A stretch of 51,658 bases of DNA from CAYWMD01 sp964458575 (GCA_964458575.1 CAYWMD010000050.1:1-51658); one strand, 5' to 3'; positions 15,090 through 22,891 are shown, numbered from the stretch's first letter. The notes: a model not told the origin generated them from the sequence alone. Translations and numbers: made by a program.

Positions 15090-16295
15090 TTACTTGCCAA
15101 CCGCCTTCACAACCTTCTGCGCCGCGTCGGCCATCGAATCACCCGTGATGAGCGTCAGACCGGAAGCAGCCAGCGTCTTTTTGCCGGCGACGACGTTATT
15201 GCCTTCGAGCCGGACGACGAGCGGAAGTTTCAAGCCGGTTTCCTTCACCGCCGCCACGATGCCGGTGGCGATGACGTTGCAGTCCATGATACCGCCGAAA
15301 ATGTTCACGAGGATGCCCTTCACGTTCGGGTCCTGCATGATGATCTTGAACGCCGCCGCCACCTGTTCCTCGCTCGCGCCGCCGCCCACGTCGAGGAAGT
15401 TCGCCGGCTCGCCGCCGTAATGCTTGATGATGTCCATCGTCGCCATCGCCAGGCCCGCGCCGTTGACGAGGCAGGCGATGCTGCCCTCGAGCTTGATGTA
15501 GTTCAGGTTGAACTTGCTCGCTTCGATTTCCAACGGCGCCTCCTCGTTCAGGTCGCGCATGGCCTGAATATCCTTGTGCCGGTAGAGCGAGTTGTCGTCC
15601 ACCGTGATTTTGGCATCCAGGGCAAGCATGGCGTCCTTGTCATCCGGTCCGGCAATGATGCAGAGCGGGTTGATCTCGACCATGTTCGCGTCGAATTCCC
15701 ACCAGGTTTTGTAAACACCCATGATCAATTTGACCGCGCCATTGAAGGCGTCGCCTTTGATGCCCAGCGCGACGGCGACCCGTCGCGCGTTGAAGGGTTG
15801 GATACCCACGGCGGGATCAATCCATTCCTTCACGATTTTTTCCGGCGTTTTCGCGGCGACTTCCTCGATATCCACGCCGCCCTCGCTGCTGGCCATGATG
15901 AGCGGACGGGAGTTCGCCCGGTCGAGCAGCACGGCGAGGTAAAGTTCCTTCCGGATCTTCGGCGCGACGGCGATGAGCAGTTTGCTCACGAGCCGGCCGT
16001 CCGGCCCGGTTTGTTTGGTCACCAGCACGTTGCCGAGCATCGCCTTCGCGTCGTGGTAAACCTCGTCGGTGGTCTTGCACAATTTCACGCCGCCCTTGAA
16101 GCCGGATTTGAACGTGCCCTTGCCGCGGCCGCCCGCGTGAATCTGCGATTTGACCGCGAGCAGCGTGGCGCCGCCGGCCAGCAGCCGCTCCGCGATCTGC
16201 CTTGCGCCTTCGGCCGAATCGCACACATCGCCCGCGGGCAGGGCCACGCCAAATTGCGCCAATAATTGCTTTGCCTGAAACTCTTGAATGTTCAT
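15090..16295 (-). CDS. sucC: Succinyl-CoA synthetase beta subunit
   Basis: This 401-residue protein is the ATP-grasp beta subunit of succinate-CoA ligase. It begins with MNIQEFQAKQLLAQFGV, the family N-terminus, followed by the ATP-grasp elements VKSQIHAGGRGKGTFK and VEINPLCI, and ends with the CoA-ligase domain containing NFLDVGGGAS and VNIFGGIMDC. The open frame runs more than 470 codons further upstream, but that part is antisense to an amidase gene and has no homology; the ATG at 16295 gives a normal length. It leads the operon sucC, VOC, hypothetical, sucD, YggT-like. Confidence 0.97.
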   Translation of the reverse strand: MNIQEFQAKQLLAQFGVALPAGDVCDSAEGARQIAERLLAGGATLLAVKSQIHAGGRGKGTFKSGFKGGVKLCKTTDEVYHDAKAMLGNVLVTKQTGPDGRLVSKLLIAVAPKIRKELYLAVLLDRANSRPLIMASSEGGVDIEEVAAKTPEKIVKEWIDPAVGIQPFNARRVAVALGIKGDAFNGAVKLIMGVYKTWWEFDANMVEINPLCIIAGPDDKDAMLALDAKITVDDNSLYRHKDIQAMRDLNEEAPLEIEASKFNLNYIKLEGSIACLVNGAGLAMATMDIIKHYGGEPANFLDVGGGASEEQVAAAFKIIMQDPNVKGILVNIFGGIMDCNVIATGIVAAVKETGLKLPLVVRLEGNNVVAGKKTLAASGLTLITGDSMADAAQKVVKAVGK

Positions 16296-16358
16296 GTCAG
16301 ATTTAAGTTGCGGAATTGAACCGGCCTTCTTACAAGAAATCAACTGTAACCTGACAAC

Positions 16359-16634
16359 ATGAAACCACATCGGGGCACGCTCATCCTGGTTTTCGGCATT
16401 CTCGGCATCGTGCTGTGCGGCCCGCTGGGCATCGCCGCCTGGGTCATGGGGAACGGCGACCTCAAGGAAATGAACGCTGGCCTCATGGATCCGAGCGGAC
16501 GGGACAACACGAATGCCGGCCGGATCTGCGGAATCATCGGCACGGTGCTGTTGATTCTCAACGTGCTCGCCGTGTTCTTTTTCATCGGGCTGTTCGGTTT
16601 GGGAATCCTGGCCGACCTCATGAAGCAGCATTAG
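16359..16634 (+). CDS. DUF4190-like small membrane protein
   Basis: This 91-residue protein has two membrane helices: LILVFGILGIVLCGPLGIAAW (about 8-28) and ICGIIGTVLLILNVLAVFFFIGLFGLG (about 56-82). Between them lies MGNGDLKEMNAGLMDPSGR, a loop common in DUF4190-type proteins. No catalytic motif is seen; function unknown. It is divergent from sucC and 75 nt upstream of the amidase gene on the same strand. Confidence 0.82.
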   Translation: MKPHRGTLILVFGILGIVLCGPLGIAAWVMGNGDLKEMNAGLMDPSGRDNTNAGRICGIIGTVLLILNVLAVFFFIGLFGLGILADLMKQH

Positions 16635-16709
16635 CCGCCGGTGCGATTCGCCCGGCCGGCCCGCCATTTGCCTTGAACCTCCCGCCGGCGGCGGGCACAG
16701 TGCGCCGCC

Positions 16710-17696
16710 ATGAAGTCCGGCTTCCGGTTCGCGCTGCTCGCCGCGTCGCTGGCGCTGCTGGCCATCCGCGCGCCCGCGGCGGCGGTTCGCGGCGACACGA
16801 TCCGCTGGCACGGCACCGATTACTTTCGCTTGGCCGAGTGGTCGCGGGGCCACGGCTTGAAATGGCAGTGGCTCCAGCGCGACGAGTCCTTCCAACTGAC
16901 CAATCGCACGACGCGACTCCAGTTCAGCGTGGATTCGCGCGAGGCGCGTTTCAACGGTCTCCAACTCTGGCTGCTCTTTCCGCTGTTGAGCCGCAACGGC
17001 AATGTTTACATCGCGCGGCTGGATGCCGACGCGACCCTCCGCCCGGTGCTGTCCCCCGCCAGAAACGCCGCGGGCGACAAAATCAAAACCATCTGCCTGG
17101 ACCCCGGGCATGGCGGCAAGGAGGCGGGCTACCGGGTCGGTTCCAGATTGGAAAAGGACTACACGTTGCGCCTCGCCTTTGAACTGCGCGAACAACTGCG
17201 CCAAGCCGGGTTCAAGGTGGTTTTGACGCGCGCGACGGACCAGACCGTGGAGTTGCCCGACCGGCCCGCCGTGGCTCGCGCGAACAAGGCGGACCTGTTC
17301 GTGAGCCTGCATTTCAACGCGACCGACGGAAACCGGAGCGAGGCCAGGGGCGCTGAAGTTTATGCGCTGACGCCGGCGGGCGCGCCGTCCACCAACGCGC
17401 GCGGCGAAGGCAGCGGGGGCGGGTACCCCGGCAACAAATTCAACGCGAAGAACCTCCTCCTCGCGTGCGAAATTCAACGATCCCTCGTGCGCAAGCTGCC
17501 TGCGGAGGATCGCGGTGTGCGCCGCGCGCGGTTCGCCGTTTTGCGCGACGCCACCATGCCGGCGGTGCTCATCGAAGCGGGCTTCATGTCGCACCCCATC
17601 GAGGGCAGCCGGATTTTCGACGCGACCTATCGCCGCGCGATGGCGGGGGCGATTGTGGACGGAATTAGAAGTTACAAGCGGATGGTGGAACGGTGA
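16710..17696 (+). CDS. N-acetylmuramoyl-L-alanine amidase (Amidase_3)
   Basis: This 328-residue exported zinc amidase cleaves the bond between MurNAc and L-Ala in peptidoglycan. The N-terminus is a signal peptide (KSGFRFALLAASLALLAI, cleavage near APAAA). Residues ~28-118 form a small beta-rich domain resembling copper amine oxidase N-like or AMIN-type wall-binding modules. The catalytic domain has zinc ligands His134 (DPGHGG), Glu148 (LEKDYTL) and His201 (SLHFNA) and the catalytic Glu in LIEAGFMSH. Between LHFNA and the end it has a Gly/Ser-rich insert (GEGSGGGYPG). It lies about 2.7 kb upstream of the dcw cluster but is not part of it. Confidence 0.93.
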   Translation: MKSGFRFALLAASLALLAIRAPAAAVRGDTIRWHGTDYFRLAEWSRGHGLKWQWLQRDESFQLTNRTTRLQFSVDSREARFNGLQLWLLFPLLSRNGNVYIARLDADATLRPVLSPARNAAGDKIKTICLDPGHGGKEAGYRVGSRLEKDYTLRLAFELREQLRQAGFKVVLTRATDQTVELPDRPAVARANKADLFVSLHFNATDGNRSEARGAEVYALTPAGAPSTNARGEGSGGGYPGNKFNAKNLLLACEIQRSLVRKLPAEDRGVRRARFAVLRDATMPAVLIEAGFMSHPIEGSRIFDATYRRAMAGAIVDGIRSYKRMVER

Positions 17697-17705
17697 ATTT
17701 CTTTT

Positions 17706-17776
17706 CTTACTCTTAATCTTCATCTTAATCTTAATTCCGGAGTGAGATTAAGAGTAAGATGAAGATTCAGATTAAG
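17706..17776. repeat. Hexamer tandem repeats in inverted arms
   Basis: The amidase to ATR gap contains units of six nucleotides (CTTACT, CTTAAT, CTTCAT, CTTAAT, CTTAAT), then TCCGGA, then the inverse set (GATTAA, GAGTAA, GATGAA, GATTCA, GATTAA). Arms 17706-17719 and 17745-17758 are exactly complementary over 14 bp. The hairpin could end transcription of the amidase gene, but no T-run follows. Confidence 0.75.
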
Positions 17777-17787
17777 AACGAAACTAC

Positions 17788-18327
17788 ATGAGCATCGTCA
17801 CCAAAACCGGCGATCAGGGCACGACGACCCTGATGTATGGCCGGCGCGTGTCCAAGTGCCACCCGCGCGTGGAAGCCTACGGGTGCGTGGATGAATTGAA
17901 CGCCGCGCTGGGGCTGGCGCGCGCCACGGCGAAACCCGAATTCATCCGGACGAACCTGTTGCCCATCCAACAGGACCTCGTCGTGCTCATGGGCGAACTG
18001 GCGACGGCCGTGGACGACCTGCCCCGTTACCTCAAGGATGGCTACACGCTCGTCACGGCACCGATGACGCACAAGCTCGACGCGCTCGTGAAGGAAATCG
18101 AAGCGCAGAAGATTTCTTTGAAAGGCTGGGCCACACCCGGAGACAATCGCGCCTCGGCGGCGTTGGACCTGGCGCGCACAGTGTGCCGGCGGGCCGAGCG
18201 ACGCGTGTGCGCCTTGCACGAGACGAATCAGTTGCAGAATGGCGAGATCATCATCTACCTGAACCGCCTGGCCGATTTGCTCTGGCTCTTCGCGCGGTGG
18301 GTGGAGACGAAGAGTCAAACGGAATGA
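17788..18327 (+). CDS. PduO-type cob(I)alamin adenosyltransferase
   Basis: This 179-residue protein makes adenosylcobalamin from cob(I)alamin and ATP. Signature motifs are the N-terminal ATP loop TKTGDQGTTTLM, the VDELNAALGLAR helix, and the C-terminal ALDLARTVCRRAERRV and LNRLADLLWLFAR helices. Length is normal for a stand-alone ATR. No B12-dependent enzyme or cobalamin riboswitch is in the window. Although PduO also serves B12-dependent microcompartments, this gene is 11 kb from the BMC locus, whose visible enzymes do not need B12, so a link is unlikely. Confidence 0.93.
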   Translation: MSIVTKTGDQGTTTLMYGRRVSKCHPRVEAYGCVDELNAALGLARATAKPEFIRTNLLPIQQDLVVLMGELATAVDDLPRYLKDGYTLVTAPMTHKLDALVKEIEAQKISLKGWATPGDNRASAALDLARTVCRRAERRVCALHETNQLQNGEIIIYLNRLADLLWLFARWVETKSQTE

Positions 18328-18374
18328 TCGGAGTTCAAATGCGTTTTCGTTGGGAGTGACCCAGTCGTCATCGC

Positions 18375-19112
18375 TTACGATGATTTCTTGAACACTAGGA
18401 ACATCTCATCCGCAACGCGCTGGGCGGATTGCAATTGGAACAGCGCGGCGTACGAGAGCGTGGCAAAGCCGTGGCCGTCGGCAATCGTCGGAGCGTTGCG
18501 GCCACCGAATATCTTCGGACAAATCGTGACGTGCAATTCGTTCACCAATCCGTCCCGCAACAGGGCTTCGTTCAATTCACCGCCACCTTCACAAACGAGC
18601 CGCTGTACGCCCCAACGCCGGCGCAACCAGCGAAGCGCGGCCGGAAAATCAACTTCGGTTTCACCACAAACCTTGACGTCGTCGGCCAATATTCGCAGCC
18701 GCCGGATGGTCGCCGGGGAGGCGCGGCCGGAGGTGATGATGATGATGGGAGAGAAACGCCGCCGGAAGATTTCCGCGTTGGGGCTGATGGTGCCGGCGCC
18801 GCTGACGATGACGCGGAGGTTGTATTCGGCCAGACCACGCAGAAGTCGGAGTCGGCGGAATTTGGCCGGTCCGGGGCCGAGGTTGATCGGATTCGAGTCC
18901 ACGGTGCGCGCGCCGGCCATCACGGCATCGGCGGTTGCGCGGAGCGCCAGGAGATTTTCGTGATCGCGCGCGCTGCCGAAACTCGAAACTGTGCGGTTGG
19001 CCGTGGCGATCTTTCCGTCCGCGGTCATCGCCATGTTGATCAGAACGGACGGCAAGGACGAATGTCGCCGCCTCGCCGACTCTGGACTCCGGACCCTGGA
19101 CTCTGGACTCAT
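18375..19112 (-). CDS. RibD C-terminal/DHFR-like reductase
   Basis: This 245-residue protein matches the reductase half of RibD (PF01872): the INMAMTADGKIA opening, DAVMAGARTVDSNP, VCEGGGELNEALL and the DELHVT-type strand LVNELHVTICPKIFGG. It lacks the deaminase half, so it is either a stand-alone pyrimidine reductase-like enzyme of riboflavin synthesis or a related NADPH reductase. The ATG at 19112 overlaps the queA stop by 4 nt (ATGA), which supports this start. The first ~15 residues (SPESRVRSPESARR) are encoded by tandem heptamers and are probably not part of the fold. Confidence 0.85.
   Translation of the reverse strand: MSPESRVRSPESARRRHSSLPSVLINMAMTADGKIATANRTVSSFGSARDHENLLALRATADAVMAGARTVDSNPINLGPGPAKFRRLRLLRGLAEYNLRVIVSGAGTISPNAEIFRRRFSPIIIITSGRASPATIRRLRILADDVKVCGETEVDFPAALRWLRRRWGVQRLVCEGGGELNEALLRDGLVNELHVTICPKIFGGRNAPTIADGHGFATLSYAALFQLQSAQRVADEMFLVFKKSS
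19078..19110. repeat. Five tandem 7-nt repeats at the queA-ribD junction
   Basis: The plus strand reads GACTCTG, GACTCCG, GACCCTG, GACTCTG, GACTC in exact heptamer register. Because the array covers the start of the reductase gene, three heptamers (21 nt) encode seven residues and give the repeated SPES at its N-terminus. Confidence 0.8.
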
Positions 19113-20194
19113 AGAATAAGCATGGCATCGCCGTAACTGAAAAAGCGATACCGTTCGCGAATGGCGGTGGCATACGCGGAAAGAATCATGGCGCGGCCCG
19201 CGGTCTGCCCCGGCGCGGCAAACGCGCTGACCAACATCAGCAGGGTGGAGCAGGGGAGATGAAAGTTCGTGAGCAAGACATCCACGATTTTGAAATCGTA
19301 GGGAGGATGAATAAAGATGCGCGTCCGCCCAACGCCCGCGGTGAGCTTGCCGCCGTGTTGCGCGGCGACGGTCTCCAGCACGCGCACGGCCGTCGTGCCG
19401 ATGGCGACGACGCGCCGGCCATTTGCCCTGGCGTGGTTCACGGCGTCGGCGGTCGCCTGGCTGACTTCAAATCGTTCCTCGTGCATGATGTGCTGCGCGA
19501 GCGTTGGTGTTTTCACCGGGGCGAACGTTCCCAACCCAACATGCAACGAGACAAACTGTACCTGAATGCCGCGCGCCCGAATTTCGTCGAGCAGGTTTTT
19601 AGTGAAATGCAATCCCGCCGTCGGCGCCGCCACCGAGCCCGCGACTTTGGCGTACACGGTCTGGTAACGGTCATGGTCGGCGATGAGGTTGTCCGTGCTC
19701 CGGCGATTGATGTAAGGCGGCAAAGGCACTTCGCCGAATTCATCCAGCACATTGAGAATGTTGGCGATGCCGTCGAAACGCAGACGACGATGACCTTCGC
19801 CGTTGATGTCGGTGACGCTCGCGGTGACGCCGCTCGTTTTTCCGGTCCCTGCTTTCGCATGGACGATGTCGATTTGGGTGCCGATGCGTGCGCGTCTTCC
19901 GGGTTTCAGCATCGCCCACCAATCGTTGGCCGCCTTTTCCTCGAGGAGAAGAATTTCAAAAGTGCCTCCGGTGCGCGAGTTGGTGCCCCGCAGCCGTGCC
20001 GGGATAACGCGCGAGTTGTTAAGGACCAACACGTCGCCGGTCTGGAGAAACGCGGGGAGTTCGCGAAATCGCCGATGCTCGAACTGGCCCGACTTGCGGT
20101 GCAAGACGAGCAGGCGGGATTGGTCGCGCCGCGGTGCCGGCTGCTGGGCAATCAATTCAGGCGGGAGCTCGTAATCAAAGTCTGCCGTTTGCAT
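19109..20194 (-). CDS. queA: tRNA preQ1(34) S-adenosylmethionine ribosyltransferase-isomerase
   Basis: This 361-residue enzyme moves and rearranges the ribosyl group of SAM onto preQ1 at tRNA position 34, giving epoxyqueuosine. The sequence begins with MQTADFDYELPPELIAQQPA, the standard QueA N-terminus, followed by DVLVLNNSRVIPARL, a central AGLHFT, the LHVGLGTF motif and the closing RYRFFSYGDAMLI. The frame is open 42 codons upstream, but those residues are not QueA-like; the ATG at 20194 follows GGCGAG. It is divergent from mraZ and overlaps the downstream reductase gene by 4 nt. Confidence 0.97.
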   Translation of the reverse strand: MQTADFDYELPPELIAQQPAPRRDQSRLLVLHRKSGQFEHRRFRELPAFLQTGDVLVLNNSRVIPARLRGTNSRTGGTFEILLLEEKAANDWWAMLKPGRRARIGTQIDIVHAKAGTGKTSGVTASVTDINGEGHRRLRFDGIANILNVLDEFGEVPLPPYINRRSTDNLIADHDRYQTVYAKVAGSVAAPTAGLHFTKNLLDEIRARGIQVQFVSLHVGLGTFAPVKTPTLAQHIMHEERFEVSQATADAVNHARANGRRVVAIGTTAVRVLETVAAQHGGKLTAGVGRTRIFIHPPYDFKIVDVLLTNFHLPCSTLLMLVSAFAAPGQTAGRAMILSAYATAIRERYRFFSYGDAMLIL

Positions 20195-20357
20195 CTCGCC
20201 AAGATTATCAAGCGGTCTCTCTACCAACAATCCTGACCAACATGGGCTACTCCACGCGGGTTGTGGGTTGATTGCGCGGGGGCACAAGATACTGGGGTCG
20301 CTCCGAATCACCCAATTCAAGTGTGAATAACTTCTGAATAAATCGCAAAAAAACTCA

Positions 20358-20386
20358 TTGACAGATAGTGGGGAGAAGTGTTTAAC
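20358..20386 (+). promoter_or_regulatory. Promoter at the head of the dcw cluster
   Basis: A perfect TTGACA (20358-20363) is followed after 17 nt by TTTAAC (20381-20386), matching four of six -10 positions. It lies about 50 nt upstream of the mraZ ATG. The MraZ boxes overlap it, so binding there would occlude RNA polymerase. Confidence 0.65.
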
Positions 20387-20403
20387 AATGGGGCGTCGTG
20401 GGG
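20369..20403 (+). promoter_or_regulatory. MraZ operator: TGGGG boxes with 10-bp spacing
   Basis: TGGGG occurs at 20369-20373, 20389-20393 and 20399-20403. The fourth position in the 10-bp series, 20379-20383, reads TGTTT, a degenerate box. MraZ of E. coli is known to bind TGGGN repeats separated by 5 nt, which is this arrangement. The boxes overlap the -10 region and likely transcript start, so negative autoregulation of the cluster is expected. Confidence 0.7.
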
Positions 20404-20437
20404 GAGAAGGGCTTTAAGCTTCTCCTCGGTGAATAAC

Positions 20438-20902
20438 ATGTCGGACAACGGAACATCTGAGCAGATTTTTTATAACTCGCTCTATCGCCATGGAGTGGAC
20501 GAGAAGCGGCGGGTACAGATCCCTTCCAAGTGGCGGCCCACGACTCCCGGCACGGAACTGACATTGATCGTCTGGCCGAAGTACGAAGTCGGGCCCTGTC
20601 TGCGTGTGCTGCCGCCGAAAGAAATGGCGGAGTTGATGCAAGCGCTCGACGCTATGCCGAACGACGACAAGAACAAAACGATTTTGAAACGGATCATCGG
20701 CAGTGAGTCAGTGCAGGTCACGCTCGACAAGGCAGGCCGCATTTGCCTGCCGGAGGGGATGAGTTCGGCCGCAGGGATCAAAGACGAAGCGGTGCTCGTC
20801 GGGTTGCTCGACCGGTTCGAGATATGGAATCCGGCGCGATACGAGAAAATCAAAGCGACGGACGCCGTCATGGCGCACGAAGCTTTCAAACTCATGGAAT
20901 AA
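20438..20902 (+). CDS. mraZ: Transcriptional regulator MraZ
   Basis: This 154-residue protein has two SpoVT/AbrB-like swapped-hairpin halves, each with the DxxxR core: GVDEKRRVQIPSKW near the N-terminus and LDKAGRICLPEGM in the second half. MraZ forms ring-shaped oligomers on the nucleoid and represses its own promoter and the dcw operon. The open frame begins 20 codons upstream, but that part overlaps the promoter and operator, so the ATG at 20438 is preferred. Matching operator boxes lie just upstream. It starts the cluster, followed after 2 nt by a gene of unknown function. Confidence 0.96.
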   Translation: MSDNGTSEQIFYNSLYRHGVDEKRRVQIPSKWRPTTPGTELTLIVWPKYEVGPCLRVLPPKEMAELMQALDAMPNDDKNKTILKRIIGSESVQVTLDKAGRICLPEGMSSAAGIKDEAVLVGLLDRFEIWNPARYEKIKATDAVMAHEAFKLME

Positions 20903-20904
20903 GA

Positions 20905-21468
20905 ATGAGCCTGGGACGATTACTGGCAGCAGGAAAAAGTCTGGTCGGAGGACAGGACCGGAGCGGGCGCTACCGCGTGAACAAAGGCGTCGCCCTGCCG
21001 AAGTTCATCTCGCCGCGCAATCCCTTCGCCGCCGCTCCTGCTCCCGATGCCACGGCACCTGTCGCGGACGCGCCGACACAAGGTCGCGCGGAGACGCCGG
21101 CGGTCACCTCGGCGAAGGCCGTGCGGCGTGCGGACGGGGAGGGCCAGTCCCGGCTTTCCATCGGCGACCGAGCCGTCCGCTGGCTGGGCGAATGGGGGCG
21201 GAGGCTGAAGCCTTTGCCGCGGGCCACGAAGCCACCCGGTCCCGCAAGATCGGCGGTCACCGTCGCCACTCGTTCACCGGTTCAAGCAGAATTGTCCTTG
21301 GACCAGGTCAAGGTCGTTCGAAACGACTTGAGCGATGGGGATTTGGAAGTCGTGCCGGTTAAAGCGCCGATGGCGAGCGCGCGGTTGGTCTCGGATGAGA
21401 AATTTGCGCTGGTGGGAAACAGTTGGGGTCGCCTGAGCACGAAGATTTTTGGTGCGCGCCCGACGTGA
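20905..21468 (+). CDS. Unknown protein between mraZ and rsmH
   Basis: This 187-residue protein is not recognised. It begins MSLGRLLAAGKSLVGG, then VALPKFISPRNPF, followed by a disordered Ala/Pro/Thr-rich middle and a basic patch (RRLKPLPRATKPPGPAR). The C-terminal ~60 residues are more ordered (SLDQVKVVRNDLSDGDLEVV and GNSWGRLSTKIFGARP). There is no membrane segment or signal peptide. It starts 2 nt after mraZ and ends 18 nt before rsmH, so it is surely co-transcribed with the division genes. A DNA-, RNA- or partner-binding adaptor is conceivable from its basic disordered nature, but nothing shows this directly. Confidence 0.8.
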   Translation: MSLGRLLAAGKSLVGGQDRSGRYRVNKGVALPKFISPRNPFAAAPAPDATAPVADAPTQGRAETPAVTSAKAVRRADGEGQSRLSIGDRAVRWLGEWGRRLKPLPRATKPPGPARSAVTVATRSPVQAELSLDQVKVVRNDLSDGDLEVVPVKAPMASARLVSDEKFALVGNSWGRLSTKIFGARPT

Positions 21469-21486
21469 TTGAGGAGCCGATGCGCA

Positions 21487-22422
21487 GTGCCCGACTTCAT
21501 CCACAAGCCGGTGATGGTGGTGGAAGCGGTGGCGGCGTTGAGGCCGGGGGCCGGCGGGCGGTACGCCGACGGTACGTTGGGGCGGGCAGGGCACGCGGCG
21601 GCGATCCTGGCCGCGAGTGCGCCGACTGGATGGTTGTTTGGTTGCGATTGCGATGGCGACGCGGTTGAAGCCGCGGCAGCGCAGTTGGCGGAGTATGCGG
21701 GAAGATTTGAAGTCCGCCGCAGTAATTTTGCGGATTTGGCCCAGTGGATCGAAGCCGGCAGTTGCGACGGCGTGCTGTTGGACCTGGGCGTGAGTTCGCC
21801 GCAACTGGATCGGGCGGAACGCGGATTCAGTTTTCAGCAGGATGGGCCGCTGGACATGCGGATGGACCGGCGCCAATCGCTGACGGCGGCGGAACTGGTG
21901 AACGGAAAAAGCGCCGATGAACTGGCGAAGATTTTTTGGGAACTCGGCGATGAACGGGATTCGCGGCGACTGGCCAGGGCGATTGTGCACGACCGCGAGC
22001 AGCGCGGCGTGCGGTTTGAGACCACGCGGCAATTGGCGGAGTTGATCGAGCGGGTGACGCCGCAGCCCGGCCGGAGAACGCATCCGGCCACGAAAGTTTT
22101 CCAGGCCCTGCGCCTGGCGGTGAATGATGAAATCGGCTCTTTGAAACGCGGGCTGGTTGCGGGGTGGACGATTCTCAAGCCGGGCGGGCGGCTGGCCGTC
22201 ATCACTTTCCACTCGCTGGAAGACCGGGTGGTGAAGGAATTCGGGCGGGCGCGGACGCGGGACTACACGTTTCCGGGAGGAACCGACGTGCCGGAGTTGC
22301 GCGTGCCGCGCACGCCCGAGGCGGTTTGGGTGAATCGCCGGGCAATCAAACCGGGCGCGGTGGAACTGGCGGAAAATCCGCGCAGCCGCAGCGCGCAGTT
22401 GCGGGTGCTGGAGAAAATTTAG
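21487..22422 (+). CDS. rsmH: 16S rRNA (cytosine(1402)-N(4))-methyltransferase
   Basis: This 311-residue SAM-dependent enzyme methylates C1402 of 16S rRNA. Motifs include FIHKPVMVVEAV, YADGTLGRAGHA (SAM loop), DGVLLDLGVSSPQLD, GPLDMRMD and LAVITFHSLEDR, all typical of RsmH/MraW. The start is taken as the GTG at 21487, ten nt after a GAGGAG ribosome site (21471-21476); the TTG at 21469 would place that site inside the gene. Length is normal. Its stop is directly followed by the ftsL ATG (no gap). Confidence 0.96.
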   Translation: MPDFIHKPVMVVEAVAALRPGAGGRYADGTLGRAGHAAAILAASAPTGWLFGCDCDGDAVEAAAAQLAEYAGRFEVRRSNFADLAQWIEAGSCDGVLLDLGVSSPQLDRAERGFSFQQDGPLDMRMDRRQSLTAAELVNGKSADELAKIFWELGDERDSRRLARAIVHDREQRGVRFETTRQLAELIERVTPQPGRRTHPATKVFQALRLAVNDEIGSLKRGLVAGWTILKPGGRLAVITFHSLEDRVVKEFGRARTRDYTFPGGTDVPELRVPRTPEAVWVNRRAIKPGAVELAENPRSRSAQLRVLEKI

Positions 22423-22809
22423 ATGGCAAAAAATCGAAAATATCAGTCGGCGGCGGTCCGGTTCGGTCCGGCGCTCAAAGCCGTTTTGCTGTGCATGCTG
22501 ATCGGCGGGGCTGGAGTGGGCTATGTCTGGCAAAAGAGCCAGATCATTGAACTGGGCCAGCAGATCGCCAAAAGCGAAAAGCACCTGATCCAGTTGCGCG
22601 ACCAGAACAAAAAGCTGCACGACCAGCTCGCGATGTTGCAGTCGCCCGGAAAGCTCGAACAGCGTGTGCGCGAGTTCAATCTGGGTCTCGGCCCCCCATC
22701 GCCGGCGCAGGTCTGGCGCGTGGTCGAGCCGGAAGGACTGCCCGCCTTGCCGCGGGTCGCGACCGCTCAGTACGCCGCCGGGCGGACCGAGAAGAATCTG
22801 ATGCCTTGA
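22423..22809 (+). CDS. ftsL: FtsL-like septum protein
   Basis: This 128-residue protein has a short basic cytoplasmic tail (AKNRKYQSAAVRFG), one membrane helix (ALKAVLLCMLIGGAGVGYVW, about 17-36) and a coiled coil (ELGQQIAKSEKHLIQLRDQNKKLHDQLAML, described by its heptad hydrophobics at about 43-72). That bitopic layout and its place between rsmH and ftsI identify FtsL, which forms the FtsQLB complex that activates FtsWI. Sequence identity to known FtsL cannot be expected to be high. The C-terminal 40 residues are proline-rich. No separate FtsB gene is in the window. Confidence 0.85.
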   Translation: MAKNRKYQSAAVRFGPALKAVLLCMLIGGAGVGYVWQKSQIIELGQQIAKSEKHLIQLRDQNKKLHDQLAMLQSPGKLEQRVREFNLGLGPPSPAQVWRVVEPEGLPALPRVATAQYAAGRTEKNLMP

Positions 22810-22830
22810 AACGATGAAATTTTTATGCCG

Positions 22831-22873
22831 CCGCCCGTGACGCCGTCGGAGAGGAACCGATCGCCGCGGGCGG
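22831..22873 (+). ncRNA. Hairpin element A between ftsL and ftsI
   Basis: The outer stem CCGCCCGTG (22831-22839) pairs with CGCGGGCGG (22865-22873) through nine pairs including one G-U. A two-base AC bulge and a partly paired inner stem follow, with GAGG in the loop. It shares layout and the string GAGGAACCGAT with element C downstream. Called as a candidate structured RNA; no known family was recognised. Confidence 0.5.
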
Positions 22874-22891
22874 TGCGCATGATTTGCGAAG

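Noticed and set aside
14730..16265. 511-codon plus-strand frame antisense to the VOC and sucC genes
   Set aside because: Its product is rich in His, Arg and Val with no domain, typical of the complementary frame of a high-GC gene; the opposite strand encodes clear enzymes.
16296..17723. Long upstream extension of the sucC frame (over 470 codons)
   Set aside because: It is antisense to a well-supported amidase gene and the DUF4190-like gene, has no recognisable domain, and SucC begins at its canonical MNIQEFQAKQLL.
17788..18327. Linking the PduO-type adenosyltransferase to the microcompartment
   Set aside because: It is 11 kb away in a different transcriptional context, and the visible BMC enzymes (aldolase, dehydrogenase, kinase) do not use B12.
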